The notes beneath the pieces are model-generated. The model saw nothing but the letters and a program-made list of their open reading frames with translations, was not told where the DNA came from and did no database searches. Shown here in pieces: positions 44,616-54,829 of a DNA stretch of 64,000 bases. The DNA is taken from positions 4,340,001-4,404,000 of the forward strand of contig NC_026505.1 in NCBI RefSeq assembly GCF_000182925.2, given 5' to 3'. Source of the DNA: Neurospora crassa OR74A. Its lineage: Eukaryota; Ascomycota; Sordariomycetes; Sordariales; Sordariaceae. Numbering within the stretch: the stretch's first letter is position 1; each line of letters begins with the position of its first letter. Position numbers and translations under genes: made by a program.

Positions 44616-46577
44616 CTTGTGCTGACAGCTTCTTTCGAGCGACAACTGGAAAGAAGGCGCGTGCAGTATAAAGAAGAGAAGTGAAGGATGGTGGTGATAA
44701 GAAAAAAAAATCCAGAGGTTTTACAAGTGAGGTAGGGAGGGGGGGGTTTCACCATGAACTTAAGTACTAGACCGGCCAGAACAGAGCTTCCTTCCTTTTG
44801 AGTTACTTCGTTCCTGAAGTTCCCAACGGAAGCAACGATAGTCTTGGGAATTGACGAGGATGGTGTGTGTAGATCAGAATTTCAACTAGCTTAAACAGAA
44901 AAGGGAAGTGATCTGAGGCTGGAGTTCCACTCCGCCCTGCCTAGCTTCCGCGCTGACATGGCAAATAATAGCCTTCTTCCGAGACCGCCTCCATTCTTGC
45001 TGGTGCTACTGTGAGCTTTCACGGTTCGGATATTTAGAGACTTGACCGATGACACTTTTTTTGGTCCCTCTACTCTTTGATGATGCTGCTATGACAGAAA
45101 AGAATCAGGAGCAAAAGGTCCAATGGTTTTTTTTTTTTTTACACTTTCCCGCTCTGTCCATGGTATCCCTCAAGCATCAACGCTGTTGGGAAGGACAAGT
45201 CACAGGAGGATGGGGCTTGGAAGGGTGGTTGGTCCCGGTCTGTCACGCACAAACGTTTGCTTGTAATCCCACCGTGTATCCTGTTCCCGTCCTTTCCTCT
45301 GTAGCGAAGCACCACCTACCCGTCCTGGAAGTTGAGATACCACCATTTCCGTAAATGTTGGGATGTAAGCAATGAAAAACCAGGCTGTTGGTCGCGAGTA
45401 ACAACTGAGGTAGGATGGGCATGCAGAAAGTGGCACGCATGTCAGACAGAAAAGTTGACAGGACCAGACCAGCAAGTAGCACCATCTGCTCTCGGACTTG
45501 CACAGCAAGTTTAATTGTGTCGTTGGTGCAGCATCTTGGGAGGGGTGGGTTACGTGCGCCGTGTGGTGGTGGGCATTTTCGTCATCATACCTAGTTTGGA
45601 ATCAACGAGTCGAGGGAGGGAGAGAGAAGATATGGAAAGCCTACGTTGAAGAAATGCAATGTTGGTGATAATGGCAGCCTAGGATGACATGAACTGCGTC
45701 AACCTCCCGATGAAAAAGCCGGGCTGCCGAAATATCAGCCAATACGAAGCACACACATTTTGTTGGAGTCATCGAGTACGCATCAATCCCTGGCAAGTAC
45801 ATGAAGTACGTTACCTCATCCCCATTATTCTTTGGAATACCATAGCTCCATCCCGCGGCGCAAGCAAGGGACACGGAACATTGGAGCAAAGAAAGACTCA
45901 CTTTCTCCCGGGCAGATGCGGACGGTCCCGGACGGTCCCATACGATGGCGAAGTCGTCTAGATTTCGCGCAGAATTTCATTAGGACAGAAAAGAAGTCAA
46001 AAGATCGAAAACTACGGCTTCGAATCCCGGGCCGTCTATCGATCGGTTCGCTATGTTTCCGTCGGCAGTTGGCGACAAGGGGATGAATATCTAGTTGTCC
46101 TCCGTCTCTCGGGACATCTCAATGGCAGAATGCAACTTCAGCGTTTCACTTGCGACTTGCGATACAATGAATCTTTGTCCGTCCATGGAAATGTTCCCCA
46201 CGCTCACGAAGCGCCGGGCATGCTGCACACTGCACGGCGGCGGTCCACAACGGCCGCCACCATCCCAATATGGCAGGTCACTTACAAGTCTGGGGCAATG
46301 ATTGGTCAACGGAAAACGTCCGCTCCGGCCCCTGTCCATCGCTCGCTCAAGTTTGTCAACGGTGCCGATCGTACAAAACTCGCGGTGCCGTGTCGAGGTT
46401 CCTGGACCCTTGATGAAGATGGTTATGTTCCCGGGCTAGCAAGTGTTCCAACGAGGCTTGGCGCCGCGCAAATCAAGCTTGACCAGGCGGTACTGCGCAA
46501 AGGGATCCAAGCCGATCGAATAGAGTCGGTATTCTGACCAGCCGTGGTTTGGTTGCGAAGGGGTATTTTACACGAAG

Positions 46578-46614
<37 letters not shown>
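46578..46614. repeat. Poly(A) tract, 37 bp
   Basis: 37 consecutive A residues, just beyond the 3' end of MRF1 (which lies on the minus strand). No element structure (target-site duplication plus SINE/LINE body) seen next to it. Confidence 0.95.
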
Positions 46615-46616
<2 letters not shown>

Positions 46617-46649
46617 AAGAAACCCGCCATACACATATTCACAGGCTCC

Positions 46650-46684
46650 TGTGTGTGTGTATGTGACATGTGTGTGTGTGTGTG
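46650..46684. repeat. GT dinucleotide microsatellite
   Basis: Two short (GT)n blocks split by ATGTGACAT. Confidence 0.85.
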
Positions 46685-46742
46685 GCTGGTATTTGTAGCG
46701 CGCGGTGAGTATGACGTCTTCAGATGCGCCCCGAACTCGGCC

Positions 46743-48165
46743 TTACTTTCCGCCTTTTTTCTTTTTATCAGATCCTCCCACCGCTCCTCTAGCCTGCGCC
46801 TCTTCCTGAGCGATGAGGTTTCGGATATCCATGGCTGTTAGCCATGATTGCACGCTGTTGATGACTTTATCCAACACCTCCCCGCCTTGTAAGACATTGG
46901 GGAGATTGTGGACGTCCAGCCCACTCCGATGATCTGTACACCGGTCCTGCTGGTAGTTATACGTCCTGATCTTATCACCGCGCGACATCTGTGACTGAGA
47001 CAGCACACTATCTCTCAGATCCTTTGCCTGCGCCTCTCTTTGTTCTCGCCTTAGCGACGCAATTCTCGAACGCAGCAAGCGCCAAGCCCTTTCTCTGTTC
47101 TGCTGTTGCGATCGCGAATCTTGCATGCTGACCTGGATACCGGTCGGGATATGGGTCAGCCGAATAGCAGATTCTGTCTTGTTGACGTGCTGACCGCCGG
47201 CACCGCTCGCGCGCATCTTCTCTGATTTGACTTCTGTCGGATCAACGTAGAAGTCACTTTCCGGGTTGTTGAAGTCATTCTCGGCATCGGTGCTGTTTTC
47301 GGGGAAGGATGGCAAGACCCAAACTGCCACTGCACTTGTGTGAGTGCGTCCCTGCTTCTCGGTCGCAGGAATACGCTGCACGCGATGCATACCCGCCTCT
47401 CCGCGGAATGCTGCGAAGGCGCCGGGATCCGTTACTTCGAGGATAGCTTCCGAGATGGGAACCTCACCGTCTAAGCCTGGCGTACGGTCTTCGGCTTCCT
47501 GGTACGAGATCACCCGCGCAGAATATCCCTTGTTCTCGCAATATCTCTGGTACATGCGGAAAAGGGTGTCGGCGAAGTGGCGCCCTTCAGTGCCTCCTGG
47601 CCCAGGATGGAGTTCTATCAAACACGGCATGTCTGCAAACGGGTGCTTCGGTGTCAGGGTCGCTGAGAGATTGAGCCCCAGAGTTTCCAGGTGCTTTTTG
47701 GTTGCATCGAGATCGTCGTTAGCAAGCTGGCGTAGCTCGGCGTCGTCTGACTCCAGAAGTCCATTGAGCTCATCCAGTGCTGCCTTGGCCTTGTCCAGCT
47801 CTTGTAGGGCAGCGACAACCTTTGAGATTTCACCGGCGCGCTTCGCGGCTGTGGGCTCGTACTCGCTCTCGAGTTGCTTCGTCAATTGCTTGTGCTCAGC
47901 GGCTAGTTTTCGCGCTCGGTCGAGGAGGACAGGTGGGAGTCCTGCGAGTGGTTGGCTGGCTTCAACAAGAAACGCGTCAGAAGGTGTCCCTCGGCAGATC
48001 GGATTCCACGGCTTGCGATCAGAATCTTGGGGGGAAAAAAAATGCTTCCACTTGGGATGCTGCGTACACACCTGTGCTAGCTTTGCGAAGCTGAAGAGAG
48101 ACGAAGACACCCGAGCGCCTTAACGAATGGGCGCAACTCCGACATAACCACGGTGCCGCCAACAT
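46743..48165 (-). CDS. MRF1: Mitochondrial peptide chain release factor 1 (mRF1)
   Basis: Two exons, 48165..48072 and 47959..46743, intron 112 nt; 436 aa. The ATG upstream gives an Arg/Ser/Leu-rich mitochondrial presequence, MLAAPWLCRSCAHSLRRSGV, joined as LRKAST-ASQPLAGLPP. Catalytic motif GAGGQHVNKTESAIRLTH holds the GGQ that triggers peptidyl-tRNA hydrolysis. The class-I RF domain also shows ELHPGPGGTEG and GMHRVQRIPATEKQGR. The tail is Lys/Gly-rich (KKKKGGK), as in bacterial-type RFs. It terminates mitochondrial translation at UAA/UAG. The frame continues without a stop upstream of the acceptor, so a start inside the intron would be possible but would lack an ATG and a targeting peptide. 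Confidence 0.94.
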
Positions 48166-48666
48166 GGTTGCAGACAGGCGGAAAACCTTTGCGACATTCA
48201 GATAGCTTCCAAAGCTGGCCGTGTTAATGTCAAGATCGGATCGATGTCAATCTCACTGGGAACTGCTCCTCCCACTTTGCGGACGGAGGGGTTCCCAAAT
48301 TCCTTCGTTAGGTCAATTGATCGTTACGCAGCGCGGGTCTTTCCCCCATACATTATGCATTGCCTGCCGGAAATTTGTTGTATTTTGCCGTAAGTAGCCG
48401 CCTGCCGGAAACAATCTGATGTCAGTCTGGACCCCCACATCCCGGCAGAAAGCGATGAATGGCTTTCCATTGCAGCCCCTCCCCCCGCCGCAGCGTGTGT
48501 GCCTGTTCCGCCGTCTGAGGTGTCGTCGCAATTCGTTCCCCTGGACGAGCCACCCGTTCGAGCCGTATCGCACTTGAGTCACTGTCAGCCAAAAGAGGCT
48601 CCTGTTTAAAGGACTTTTCGACAACCCTCCCGGATTGCCACCAGCACTCAGCAGACATCTTTCAAC
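48166..48666. other. Divergent promoter, MRF1 / TrpRS
   Basis: 501 bp between divergent starts of two translation genes. Contains a GCN4/CPC1-type site at 48575-48581. No other feature. Confidence 0.65.
48575..48581. promoter_or_regulatory. CPC1/GCN4-type site TGAGTCA
   Basis: TGAGTCA, matching the consensus TGA(C/G)TCA of the cross-pathway control activator CPC1, 86-92 bp upstream of the TrpRS ATG. Aminoacyl-tRNA synthetase genes are known targets of general amino-acid control in fungi. Confidence 0.6.
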
Positions 48667-50386
48667 ATGGCGACCAACGTTAACGCCGAGGCGCTCAAGG
48701 AGTCGCCCATCCCCGATGCGATCGAGAAGCACGCTGCCTCCAAGCAGACAGTGGACCCATACAATGTCAGTTCTGGTTAGATCTGTGTACTTTGCATATG
48801 TACGGCGCATTGGTCTGACTGCCTCTCTTCCGTCGCGAACAGGTCCAAGGCGAAGTGGGCGAGGATGGCGTTGTTAAAGCCATCGATTACAACAAGTTGA
48901 TCGAGGAGTTCGGCACCAAGAAGATCGACCAGGCCCTGCTCGATCGCCTCGAGAGGGTCACCGGCAAGAAGCCCCATCGCTTCCTCAGGAGAGGCATTGT
49001 CTTCTCCCACCGCGATCTTGAGCTTATTCTCGACCGCTATGAGAAGGGCGAGCCCTTTTACCTCTATACCGGCCGCGGCCCTTCCTCCGACAGTGTCCAT
49101 GTTGGCCACACCATTCCCTTCGAGTTCACAAAATGGCTTCAGGATACCTTCGATGTTCCTCTGGTCATCATGATGACCGACGACGAAAAGTATCTCTTTT
49201 CCGACAAGAGAACGATTGAGGAGGTTGAGGGCTACTGCAGCAACAACGCCAAGGACATCATCGCCGTCGGCTTCGATCCCAACAAGACTTTCATCTTCAG
49301 CGATTTCCAGTATATGGGCGGCGCCTTCTACAAGAACGTTGTGCGCCTGTCCAAGCACATCACTCTTAACCAGGCCCGCGCCATCTTCGGCTTCAACGAC
49401 AGCACCAACATTGGTCGCATTCACTTCGGCAGTATCCAGGGTGCCAGCAGTTGGGCGTCGTCCTTCCCCCACATCTTCGGCGAAGATGAATCCAAGACCG
49501 TCGCTATTCCCTGTCTCATTCCCTGCGCCATTGATCAGGATCCCTACTTTAGAATGACTAGAGACGTCTCCGCTCGTTTGAAGTACAAGAACTCCAACAT
49601 CTCGTACGCGAAGCCGGCCCTCATCCACTCCCGTTTTCTTGATGCTCTGCAGGGCCCCGGCACAAAGGTACGTACTGGGAGTTGATCCCTTTGTCTAAAA
49701 TTGATCTTGGCATCAATTGACATGTGTATAGATGTCCGCTTCTATCGACGAGTCTGCTAGTAAGTCATTGTCCCTACTGCTGCAGGCGCAGACCATGACT
49801 GGACCTACCACATGGCTTGTTGCGGTGTTCTATCCGAACCTGTTGCTGACCCTTCAAAACAGTTTTCATGAGAGATACCCCCAATCAAATCAAGAACAAG
49901 ATCAACAAATATGCCTTCTCGGGTGGCAAGGTCACCGTTGAGGAGCACCGCGAGAAAGGAGGTGACACTAACGTCGACGTTGCCTACCAGTACTTGCGCT
50001 TCTTCCTCGAAGATGACGAGGAGCTGGAGAGGATTCGCGTCGCCTACGAGTCTGGTGACATGCTGACTGGTGATCTCAAAGCAATCTGCATCAAGGAGCT
50101 TCAAACATATGTCGCCGCTTTCCAGGAAAGGAGAGCCAAGGTCGACGACGAGGCTGTCAAGCTATTCATGACGACACGCCCTCTTAAGTGGAACGGAAAC
50201 CCGCGCGCCCCTATTGTGGTGCCTCAGGTGCAAAAAGCTGATGGGGAGGCGGCCGCTGAGGGCGGAGATGGAAAGTTGACCAAGAACCAGCTCAAGAAGC
50301 TCGAGAAGCAGAAGCAAATAGAGGCCAAGAAGGCTCAGAAGGCTAAGGAGAAGGAGGAAAAAGACAAGGCGGTTGCCCAGCCCTAA
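48667..50386 (+). CDS. WRS1: Cytosolic tryptophanyl-tRNA synthetase
   Basis: Four exons, 48667-48765, 48843-49667, 49732-49759 and 49863-50386; 491 aa. Class I synthetase charging tRNA-Trp. The HIGH-type motif is HVGH ([17 protein letters not shown]). The KMSKS-type motif is KMSAS, the Lys ending exon 2 and MSAS opening a 28-nt third exon that then joins [17 protein letters not shown]. The eukaryotic TrpRS features [24 protein letters not shown] and [12 protein letters not shown] are intact. The C-terminus is a Lys/Glu-rich extension ([20 protein letters not shown]). Divergent from MRF1 across a 501-bp region with a CPC1-type site. Confidence 0.96.
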
Positions 50387-50704
50387 AGGAAAGAAAGAAG
50401 AAAGAAAGAAAGGGGACAGCAAAAGGGAAAATTCCTGAATTGAAATTCGTTCAACCGTTACCTCCCGTTTTCCTTACTAGCCCGAAGTATTCTGGAAGGT
50501 GATGGCATCGGAAAAGATGCGCGAACAAGTCACTTATACCGATAACCGTTTATGTCACGTCATTCACGATCATGATATCAACAGAGATGGGAGGGAATAT
50601 ACAGTATACTGTCGAAAAAAAGTAGTAGAAGACGATGGAACAGACCAACACCAAACGGGTAAGCAACGCTGAGGGTATAACCTGATCAAACGACCAAAGC
50701 TGAT
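50387..50704. other. Intergenic, TrpRS 3' end to 5S rRNA
   Basis: 318 bp: TrpRS 3' UTR (A/G-rich start) and upstream region of the 5S gene with its TATA box. Confidence 0.6.
50676..50679 (+). promoter_or_regulatory. TATA box of the 5S rRNA gene
   Basis: TATA at -29 to -26 relative to the 5S start, the position and sequence described for Neurospora 5S genes, which need this element for transcription. Confidence 0.8.
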
Positions 50705-50823
50705 ACATACGACCACAGATGGTAGAAAACTCGGGATCCCGTCCGCTCTCCCATAGATAAGCTACCAATCGCCTGACTAGTAGTTGGGTCGGTGACGACC
50801 AGCGAATCCCAGGTGTTGTATGT
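50705..50823 (+). rRNA. 5S ribosomal RNA (dispersed copy)
   Basis: 119 nt beginning ACATACGACCA and ending GTTGTATGT, which pair to form helix I. The internal AAAACTCGGGATCCCGTCCG, TAGTAGTTGGGTCGGTGACG and ACCAGCGAATCCCAGGTG segments match the Neurospora 5S pattern. In helix II/III, GATGGTAG pairs with CTACC-ATC, while the form I remember from Neurospora has different bases on both sides there. A T10 terminator follows. Single isolated copy, as expected for dispersed 5S genes of this group. Confidence 0.95.
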
Positions 50824-50832
50824 TTTTTTTTT
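50823..50832 (+). terminator. Pol III terminator of 5S rRNA
   Basis: Run of ten T directly at the 3' end of the 5S gene. Confidence 0.9.
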
Positions 50833-52419
50833 CCTTGTGTGTTTTTTTTGGGCGATGTCATGCTATAGGCAAAAAGGACCGAAGTACTCAAGAAGAAGCG
50901 AAGCGAGTTGTTAAGCTGTTTGCATTCCACTCAGGAGGGGTTGAAATGCAAAAGACCACTCCAAATACCGTGAGGCTTTCCACACCACTCCTTCCACGCC
51001 CAAGGCAGAACGTAGAAGGCATAAGTGCCGGACAAACGCGTGTCCAAGATGGTCATAACATTTTAGATCGCCGGGGGGGAGGTAACAGCATCAGACAAAA
51101 TCGAGACCACTTGTCCATTCGATAATGTAACAAGATTATTACTTGCCTTGATTTACCATGTCGTCAAAAGGATCGTCGGCGTCGTAAGAAAGCTATGCAT
51201 TGTGTGATCCCCACTTGCGTGCTTTACAGTGGTAGAGCCATATTGAATAGACAGTCAAGAAGAGCCAATTTCCAAGCTAGCCAAGGGTAACATCTATCAA
51301 AGATACATCAGAGTAGCTCTGAAGGAATTTTGTAAGACGCGTGTGGTAAGTTAGTTGTATAGTCCGAAGGAAATCGACCAAACTCTGCAGCAAAACCTTC
51401 CAGGCAGTCGGGTATCGGCGTCAACAAGTTAGGTCTAGATTAGGGAGGACGGTAAATTTTCGGGGTTTTTAAGCCATCACGATATGTTGCTCCTTATTGC
51501 GATCTCACATACTAGAAGAAATCGAACCTGGCCTTATAGACTTGAAGACAATTAAACGCATAAGGAAGGTTCTGACTGCTGTCAAGCCTGATGCAGCAAA
51601 AAGATTCTAGGTCTTAGAGTTTGTCTCATCAGGTTGACAGAGTCAAACCGCATTGTTGATAGAGAGAAACATAGATTCAGAGTGACGAAAATGAAAAGGA
51701 AAAAGAGAGAAAACCAAGAAAATATGTAACAGTGAGCGCAGTGACTTCATCAGAACGAGACAACAGTAGACTGAACACAAAAGCTAGAAGATCCACCCAT
51801 GGGAAAAACTGTAGACGCATTTGATCAGCAGAGAATCGAAGCGAAGCCATGAGAGATTATGTTGAAATCGCCTTTTCAGAGGACTGAACAAACCAGGCAT
51901 CCGTCATAATACAAAGTTACTCCTACATTAACAAAGATTGTTAGAGAAACTGCACATGGGGTGACACAGATACCGGAGGCAGGATCACATCTTCCCACCG
52001 TACTCTTCACCGGAGTAGACACAGCCGGGTAGCCCACACTCTTTGCTTAATGCTGTGAACTATACGAACCTTCCTGGACTATTGTTAACTTGATTATGGT
52101 TCAATTCGAAGAAATGATGATGGTTTACCCCTTGTGGCGTAGAAGCCGGCTTGCACATGCCATCTCAGTTCTTCGTGTTAGATATGCGGTACAACAGGAC
52201 ACAAGCAAGATAGTCGAGCAACGTCACAACGACAACGCCACTCATGTTTAGTTTGGACTAGGACCGGGCACTTGACTTGGAGCACAACAGAAGGGATGAA
52301 TAGTCCCCTGGGGAAAGAGCAAAGTGACACAAAAGAAAACTCAAAGAACAGGCAGGGTTTAGTTTTCAGCCTCTTGACAGCATGGAATAAGGAAAAGAAA
52401 AAGAAAACATCAAAAGATC
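50833..52419. other. Intergenic between 5S rRNA and tRNA-Val
   Basis: 1,587 bp, purine-rich in parts, no coding capacity recognised on either strand. Confidence 0.55.
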
Positions 52420-52493
52420 TGATCCGACCCAGGCTCGATCTGGGGACCTTCAGTGTGTTAGACTGACGTGATAACCAACTACACCATCGGACC
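52420..52493 (-). tRNA. tRNA-Val(AAC)
   Basis: 74 nt, no intron. The acceptor GGTCCGA pairs with TCGGATC (one G-U) and the discriminator is A. The D-arm contains TGGTGTAGTTGGTTATCA. The anticodon arm is TCAGT-CTAACAC-ACTGA with AAC. The T-stem is CCCAG/CTGGG around ATCGAGC, which lacks the usual first T of TTCGA. An oligo-T follows downstream on the minus strand (T4 at 52412-52415). Confidence 0.93.
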
Positions 52494-52673
52494 TGTTACT
52501 GTTCGAGACCCTTTGAAAATGCGTTCTTATGTGCTTTGCATACTGAGGCGGGGAATGTTTGAGAAAAAAAAAAAAGAAGAAAAAAAAAAAAAAAAAAAAA
52601 AGGTGGAAACATCACGACAGGCTCCATCCTTGTCATCTTCAAAAGCCAACAAAAAGGAAGCTCTGAAGAGTTG
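52494..52673. repeat. Spacer with A-rich run between tRNA-Val and tRNA-Ile
   Basis: 180 bp spacer. Contains A-rich blocks including a 22-A run (52580-52601). On the minus strand this gives oligo-T stretches, and T5 at 52651-52655 is the likely tRNA-Ile terminator. Confidence 0.8.
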
Positions 52674-52768
52674 TGCCCAATAACAGGATTGAACTGTTGA
52701 CCTTCGCATTACTTGATATCAGAAGACTGATATTAGTACGACGCTCTAACCAGCTGAGCTAATCGGGC
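52674..52768 (-). tRNA. tRNA-Ile(AAT) with intron
   Basis: 95 nt. The acceptor GCCCGAT pairs with ATTGGGC and the discriminator is A. D-arm GCTCAGCTGGTTAGAGC. The anticodon stem TCGTA pairs with TGCGA, loop CTAATA + A, anticodon AAT. A 21-nt intron follows position 37. T-arm AACAG-TTCAATC-CTGTT. Confidence 0.94.
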
Positions 52769-52794
52769 TTTGACGAAAATCTGTAATGTTATCT

Positions 52795-53823
52795 TTATTG
52801 ATATTCCCAAGGCATGGGAAAGCATGGAAGTTTGTACGGGACAGGTGATATTCCTTTCATGATCCGATATGTGTGAGGATATATACTCCTTGAACGCCTG
52901 ACACAAAGGTAAACCGACCCTTCATGCACGCCTCCATGAATCGCATGATACGCTGGATGGTTGCTAAAGTCGTCAAAGTAAAACAGACCTGTTTTCTTGA
53001 CCGGGAACGTATCCGGAATCTGATTAAACGGATTATGAAGTCCTAAAAGCGTGACCCCCGCGCACTCCTTGACCTTCACACACGCCCTCGCCACCTTTTC
53101 ATATCCATCCTTTTGCCACTCTCGACTCGTCTCATTCACCAAAATGGTCTTCCTCACATCCAGCTCCGTAAGCGTCACCTTCTGCCACTCCCGCTTGCAT
53201 GTACCCCTTCATCATCTCCTCTAGAATCCTTCGCTATCGGGCGATGATCCGCGTACACTACATAGGTATGTGCTTGCATGCCTACGCCGTCAACACACAG
53301 GCCGGCATCACGGAGCATATTGATCAACCTACTCGCGCTCTTTTTCTTAACGGACACGGACCTCCCGATACCGTTTTTATTATGGTAAAGCTTCGCGCAC
53401 TTAGGTTGACTTCGACGGCTGTTGCAAACGCAAGACGGAGGTACTCCTCCTCCGAAACATTGTAGAAGATATTCTGTCTATAGCCGGCGCCCTCATCGTT
53501 CAGCGGTTTCGTGGACCACGTTTCAGACGTAGCACTTACGAATGTAATGGTCCATGATCCCCATGATATGCTGGCTGGTGATGTCGGTTGCGGCTCCCGA
53601 AGTACTTGAGACCGGCCAGGGTGGCTTGCAGTGAAGTTGGGCGGCGGCGAGACGGGTAAGGATGGGTTGAACAGCTGTCTATGTCAAGAAGGTGAGCCGC
53701 ATCGCGAATGTCTACGACTGTGATACTTCTTGTGATGCTGGGGAGGGGGAAGGCGAGGTGAGAGGCAAGAACTATCACTCGAATGAAAAGTGAAAGACTT
53801 CCAGTCGCCTTCTGTCAAGCATG
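52795..53823 (-). pseudogene. Decayed GH10 endo-1,4-beta-xylanase gene
   Basis: Minus-strand matches to the GH10 barrel occur in order but in shifting frames. LAGLKYFGS is near the N-terminus, with ITSQHIMGIMDHYI before what should be WDVVNEP: that Trp codon is now TGA and Asn is His. Then LNDEGAGYRQNIFYNV and SEEEYLRLAFATA, KKKSASRLINMLRDAG and VDGVGMQAHTYV, LTELDVR, and DGYEKVARACVKVKECAGVT with FYFDDFSNHPAYHAI. At least three frame changes and two stops interrupt it. The barrel part between KYFGS and ITSQH (roughly 90 residues in intact GH10) is missing. Not expected to make an enzyme. An ordinary host glycoside hydrolase relic, beside tRNA-Ile. Confidence 0.85.
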
Positions 53824-54829
53824 TAGACTGAAGGCATGGAAAGACACATCACACTACTTCTTATACCCTTGTGAGATTGTTCGGTACCGTGGCAACGGAA
53901 CAATGATATGGAGATCTTGCCATATTATTTACCCGCTGGTACCTTGATAAACTTCCATCAAGCGATGGTGATCGATCACATACTTCCATTCACCTTCCCC
54001 ATTGTTGAAACCTGAGACACCGGAGGCTTGACCCGACCGTGAGGTATACTCATTTAACCGTATCGGACGTTAGCATCGCCGACAAGTTTCTTACGGGAGG
54101 TCTGGTATTCGGCTCTCCGCACTTCCTCATGGGTCCTCGTCCGCTAGCAACATTATCCAAAATCCCCAAATGTCGACTGAAAGGAACCTACCCTGAAGTA
54201 CACAGTAACCGATATTTCGTGCCCAAGGCTCCGATGTAACTAACTTGAAGGCTTGCATGAACTATTGAATATCACGTACAGTGATGTCAAGTTTATCATC
54301 ATGGTCCTCTCGCTGGTGGACCAGTCGCCAAGAATCTCTGATCTGACATACGTCATATGGTGGTTTGGTCGATAATCGATCTCGACACTCGCTCTGCCAA
54401 CCAGAATAAATGCCGTTTGAGTTTGAAATAACGTCAAGTATGGATCCTTAAATATCCACACGCACTCAAACTAGGCCAACTGATGGAGATTGCCTATCCA
54501 CGTACACTGCTGTTCGGCGGTGGGCCGTGAAGGTTATACGTAACTGATGCCGGGTCAAGAAACAGCGCCATGCCAAGACTTATGGCTGAAGATGACCAGG
54601 AGACACTGTGTGGATAGTTCTGTAGGAGCCAAAAGTGAGAGTGGACGATAAATTATCGATCCAAGTTACCGTTCATTCAATATGCCGGGGTATTAGTAGG
54701 ATGAGAAAAAGCTCAATGATCTATGTAACACGCAGTTGGTGTTCCCGAACGCTCCACGATGAAATCAAGTTATGCCTGAAAGAAACCCAGAAAGCCAAAC
54801 CCAAAACCCGTCCCCGCCCTTCTTTTTTT
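53824..54829. other. Intergenic, GH10 relic to glutamine synthetase 3' end
   Basis: 1,006 bp, somewhat AT-richer than genes around it. Two short open frames (54039-54239 on +, 54240-54461 on -) have no family features. Could hold further decayed sequence, but I cannot name it. Confidence 0.5.

Larger units (their letters stand above)
44616..46742. other. Intergenic, carboxypeptidase promoter / MRF1 3' end
   Basis: 2,127 bp with no gene recognised. Contains a 37-A run at 46578-46614 and an imperfect TG/GT dinucleotide run at 46650-46684. Confidence 0.55.

Noticed and set aside
46015-46040. GGCTTCGAATCCCGGGCC resembling a T-arm
   Set aside because: No D-arm, anticodon arm or acceptor stem around it.
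48072-48110. MRF1 start inside the first intron
   Set aside because: The frame there begins with GTG, not ATG; the spliced form gives an ATG and a typical mitochondrial presequence.
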